Shown here in pieces: positions 60,201-64,000 of a DNA stretch of 64,000 nt. Source of the DNA: Pogona vitticeps. Lineage: Eukaryota > Chordata > Lepidosauria > Squamata > Agamidae. The stretch's first letter is position 1. Each line of letters starts with the position of its first letter. Below the pieces are notes generated by a model. It saw only the letters and a list, made by a program, of their open reading frames with translations. It ran no database searches and was not told where the DNA came from. Made by a program: the position numbers and the translations under genes. The stretch covers positions 25,727,264 through 25,791,263 of the forward strand of contig NC_135789.1 of the NCBI RefSeq assembly GCF_051106095.1. Direction: 5' to 3'.

Positions 60201-62965
60201 CTGATGTTACTCCAGAGAGGGTTTTAAAAATCAATACATTATTTCCAAGCTCGGTTCATGATGAGCCACCAAAACAGCCAACAAAATCCAAGAATAAGAC
60301 AATGCATGTAAAATAATGAAAAAGCCCAATATTTCAATGAAATGTAAGCACGATGGTCATAACAGAATCTAGGGAAGAAAAAAAGAGAGGAAGAACAGCC
60401 CAGCAGGAACGTGATGGCTAATATCCAGCAAAATACAACGCCTGCCAAATCAAGAACTTTTTTCTGCAGCCCTCTGTGATGCCCAAAATCTGCTCATGGT
60501 ATAGGCAAGAAAGATGGACTCTGAAGGACCCTCGAGGGATGCTGAGAGGGTGGCCGATTCTGCCAGAAGCAGCCTGAATCTGTGCAGGCAGATGGTTGAT
60601 TCTTGGCCAACAAAGCCAACCATTTCCTTCCAGAGAAGTTTTTATAGAAGCGTGGGAAATCGAGAGAGAGACAGAGTGAAAACAAGAATGAGTTACGACT
60701 AGATAATTACACAAGAGCTGAAATGGGCACTAGAGCCCATCCTGATGAGACTACTGGTATTGGGTTTGCATAACTCACTAAATTAGAGCTAATTGTTGAC
60801 GGTTCCGGCATCGTGGTCACAGTTACACAACTTGAGATGTGCCCTGCTATGATCACAATAAGTAATGCAATCCTTACACAAATACCGGCAGGATTCTAGC
60901 CAATAGTTGCCCTTCGTTTAGGACCGATGTCTTTAATTTCTTATCTTATTAGCTTGGCTTTTACTCTGCTTTTGAGGAATTAACTGGACTGAAATGTCTG
61001 TAACATTTTGTCCGATCACCCTCTGATTCACTGAAAGTATTTTATGGCAGGGAAGAAGGTGCCAGCATTCTCTAAGATAGCCCATGCAGGATAAGTAACC
61101 TGTTTCTAATTGAGATTCAAATAAAGTTTTTGAGGTTTACCTGGCATAGTTGATGAGGGTTTCCCCCATCATTATGATATATATATATAGCCGAAGTCCA
61201 CAGCCACTTTTGAGCTGTTTGGACTAAATATGTGACAGTCTAACACTGTGATCCAGACTAAAAAAATGTGGTCAACCTCTCTTAGTTTTTTTTTTTTTTT
61301 TAACTTCTGCCTCAAAATAATAGGTGCCTTCTGATTCGGATCGACAGTTCTGTATCATTACAGAGAGCTCCCCCTCTTTACTAGCGTTTTAGAACAACCT
61401 CTTTGATTGTTATAAAATGTGAAAAGATTAAACAATAAAAAGAGCTATTTTGGCTGGATTACCATACTGTCAGGAAGAAATTAGCTCAGTCTGTCTGTCT
61501 GTCTATCTGAAGCTGAGAAGATTAGCTTCCTAGGTGTCTGCAGTGGCATGCCACAAAACACATGAGGATTTGTGGTTGCTGCTGAAATTCAGGGGCCCCA
61601 CCACAGCTCTCTAGGCTGCAAGTAGAAATCGGAAAGTGATGTTGGAAACAGGGCGAATGGAGTAGCCAAAGCAACAAGGAGAAGGTTTTGCTGAGCAGAG
61701 AAGGGGTATTCCGGATTCTAGGGTTATGTTTTGGTAGTGGCAGATGTTCGTAGTGGTGATGGCACATTGATGTAGCGGGGTGTGGGGCTGAGTGTGGTCT
61801 TGCCCATCACAGTTTTAAACCTCAAAGTGTCTAGCACTGCCAACCAGAGTAACCCAAATCTAACAAAGCATTTCAAGCTAATGCCTAGAATCCAAATGAA
61901 GAATTATTCCAACATAAATCCAGCAGTGTGAATTTCAGTGGCAAACTGCCACTGGTTAAGAAGCTGCATTTTTACATTTGTGTGTCATCTTGCACAACTA
62001 GTAGACAACAATATATTTCTTGATTGGCTGCAATCAGCCACTGAGATTTACATCCACAGACCTATGCTGTTGGGACACAAATCCGGGCCAACACATCGAA
62101 CATCAGTGGATCCACACAGCGACTAGAAGAGAAAAGCAGCTGGTTCAAGTGGATTCAGGGATGTTGAGCCAATGAACGTTGAGCCACTGGATGTCAATCT
62201 GAGAATGCTCCCCCAAAACTTCCCTGAACCCGGGGAAGTCAAAGGATTTACGGGTTTTATATCAGCAAGAAAAATAGAAGAGTATTAATGGGTTTGAGGT
62301 ATTGTGGTCCTCAAGCAATGGGGCATGACCCTTCAAGAGAAGCACATAATATGATTTTGGTAGAGACGTGTTCCTTTAAAAAAAATCTAGCTGTGGCTAA
62401 CTAGAGTGTACCACAGAGATAAAGATAAATAAATGTATGCATGCTATTTCACATCACTGATCTTTCATTCCTTTATCTGCAGGGTAGAGTTTGTTGTGTG
62501 TCTCTCTGAGCTCCCTGTTTAAAGATCTCCCCACCAAATCCTTCTCTGTCATGGGACAAATCCTAATTCCCCCCCCCCCCCATGCTAGATTAAGCCCAGA
62601 ACAGACTTCCCCATCTGAAGATTCAACACATTTGTAAGATTTTATGCTTTATTGAAAAGGGGCGTAAGTCTGAAAACAAAGAGTGACGGATGTTCAGCTA
62701 GGTTGAAGCACTCCAGCCCGCACGTCGGTTTAAGACCTTTGTGAGAACCAAAGGATGATTTGGGAAGGGCAGATATGCACCCAATCTTGTTTTTAACATG
62801 AACGGTTCCTGTGTCTAGGATCCTCGAGGACAATCTGAACAAAAGCCTGACACAGCCAGAGTGGGAAGAGAATTTACTCACTAACGGCAGGGTTCCCAAG
62901 TCCCCCGAAGGCATTGCCACTCATGGCTGCGAGGCTGGTGAACGTCGTGGGCCGATTAAAAGTCT
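57224..62965 (-). CDS. AUTS2: AUTS2, C-terminal part (last three coding exons; gene continues beyond the window)
   Basis: Minus-strand coding exons in transcript order: 62965-62882 (84 nt), 59458-59236 (223 nt), 58430-57224 (ends with stop TAA at 57224-57226). The phases join cleanly: ...[17 protein letters not shown]... and ...[15 protein letters not shown]. The peptides [52 protein letters not shown] and the end [12 protein letters not shown] identify AUTS2. The region is rich in charged and His-Pro residues with no classic domain. Known role: nuclear; partners a PCGF3/5-type PRC1 and recruits p300 and CK2 to activate neuronal genes. Compared with my memory of human, the His run is shorter (four) and a short WDP-RDP repeat is reduced. 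The related FBRSL1 and FBRS fit less well. Confidence 0.95.
58431..59235 (-). other. AUTS2 last intron
   Basis: 805 bp. At 58,498-58,570 it holds a (TTA)n run and a retroposon tail in plus-strand reading (TTTATTTGTACGCCGCATTT, then CCCAAGGTGG). Nothing else is recognised. Confidence 0.6.
59459..62881 (-). other. AUTS2 intron between the 84-nt and 223-nt exons
   Basis: AT-rich intron of 3.4 kb. It has poly-T runs, a short (AT)n near 61,180 and a TCTG repeat near 61,490-61,505. No exon, gene or well-preserved mobile element is recognised. Confidence 0.55.
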
Positions 62966-64000
62966 CTGAAACCAAAGGAAAAGACGCTAATGGGAAGGGC
63001 GTTCCCTAAGGTGGAAGAGCATCTTTGCCGCATATGCACATATTGCAATGACAAACTGAGCCTTTTCCAGAATCACTGTTTTGCAGACTGGAGGAGATGG
63101 AGACGGTTAATGGTTTAGAGGAGGGTCCTCTAAATGTGAGGATTTGCAGCATAGGACTCTGTGCATGGAAAAGACCAGTCCCCTATATTATTCGCTTTAT
63201 TCAGGATAGAGCTGAACGCACAAAGAACAGAGGCAGGCCAGCTCCTCCTCTGCCCCTCTCTGCTCTCTTAACAGATGGTGTACAATAGCCCGAGCAGGTG
63301 AGCCTTTGCTACACGTGGAGAATGTCCTGACAAATCACGCTTTCCTATTTCTGCAGCTTTGTCGGCTGCACATGTAGATGATGCTGGCACATTCAACCTG
63401 GGGGGAGCTGGCTTCCTTCTTCTCCTGGTTAATCCCGGGAAGAAAACCTAAATGGGGGTTACTCTTTCCTCATTCTGCAATCCTTTCCCTTCTACACAAC
63501 GTCTACCAGGAATGTTGGATTTTGGAATATCCATATTGCACCACGACATGGCTCCGTAGCCATTTCCTGATAGAACGGCCAATCTATATGAAATAAATAC
63601 AAATCTCAGCATATATTTCCAAACTCGCATACTCTCTCTTTCTCTTAAATTCTAGCAGCATCTACTTACAACCGGGAAAAGTCTACTGAGCCAAAAGGGA
63701 CTTCGTTCTGAGAGAACACTGGCTAAACTACACGGTTAATATCTTCTAAGAACTTGACAACTGCCTTTTTATTTTGGGACCATCTCAACGTCATTTCGGT
63801 ACCAAGTTGGTTTTATTGCTCTGCTGCTTTTATTTTACATTAATATACTTCCATTAATTCATTCCTCACTTTTCTGCCCTCTACCAAGATAGATTAAAAC
63901 ATTTATTTTTTAAAAACAGCTATAGAGTTCCTCTCATTAATACATCCCCACTGTTGCAGATTAAAAGTTGTTTAGCAAAGGGCAGCATAGATGTCTGGAT
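62966..64000 (-). other. AUTS2 upstream intron (partial)
   Basis: Sequence upstream (in transcript sense) of the 84-nt AUTS2 exon. No further coding exon was recognised to the window edge, so this is taken as intron. Confidence 0.55.

Noticed and set aside
1-64000. Endogenous retroviruses, other LTR elements or Polintons
   Set aside because: No paired long terminal repeats and no capsid, protease, integrase or envelope-like reading was recognised. The reverse-transcriptase traces seen belong to LINEs.

Overview
The window is vertebrate nuclear DNA and most likely comes from a squamate reptile (lizard or snake). The evidence is four multi-exon genes with GT-AG introns, CpG-island promoters, two Sauria-type SINEs with a BovB-like tail, a 5S-rRNA-like SINE piece, L2/CR1-type and L1 LINE fragments, and short hAT and mariner-like MITEs. 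GC content is high on the left (about 0-45 kb) and falls to the right. That pattern, and the tight gene spacing, would suit a microchromosome.

Layout: (1) 1-11,828 and its 3' UTR: NCBP3 (+), all 13 coding exons, 617 codons. (2) 12.7-14.3 kb: intergenic repeats (LINE tails, L2 remnant, tRNA-type SINEs). (3) about 14.4-23.4 kb: TMEM248 (+), a non-coding first exon in a CpG island, six coding exons encoding 314 residues, and a 2 kb 3' UTR with a clear AATAAA. (4) 24.4-45 kb: LRRC75A (+), a GC-rich promoter, four coding exons (390 residues), and long introns full of microsatellites. (5) 45-53.8 kb: intergenic block between the two convergent genes. It holds a knot of degenerate repeats in alternating orientation (about 46.0-49.9 kb) and then a tandem array of about 16 units of about 54 bp (49.92-50.77 kb). 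Each unit carries a CTCF-like core in the same orientation. (6) about 53.8-64 kb: the 3' end of AUTS2 (-), its last three coding exons and a long 3' UTR. The rest of AUTS2 lies beyond the right edge.

The genes do not form one pathway. NCBP3 binds capped RNA in the nucleus. TMEM248 is a glycosylated multi-pass membrane protein of poorly known role. LRRC75A is a small leucine-rich-repeat protein, probably N-myristoylated. AUTS2 is a nuclear Polycomb/p300-associated regulator of neuronal genes. In human, NCBP3 and LRRC75A are on 17p, while TMEM248 and AUTS2 are on 7q11. Here they alternate within 64 kb, which looks like an older amniote linkage group later split in the mammalian line.

The most interesting signal is the CTCF-like minisatellite between the convergent genes LRRC75A and AUTS2. 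Its placement and uniform orientation suggest an insulator or loop anchor, but this is inferred from motif and position only.
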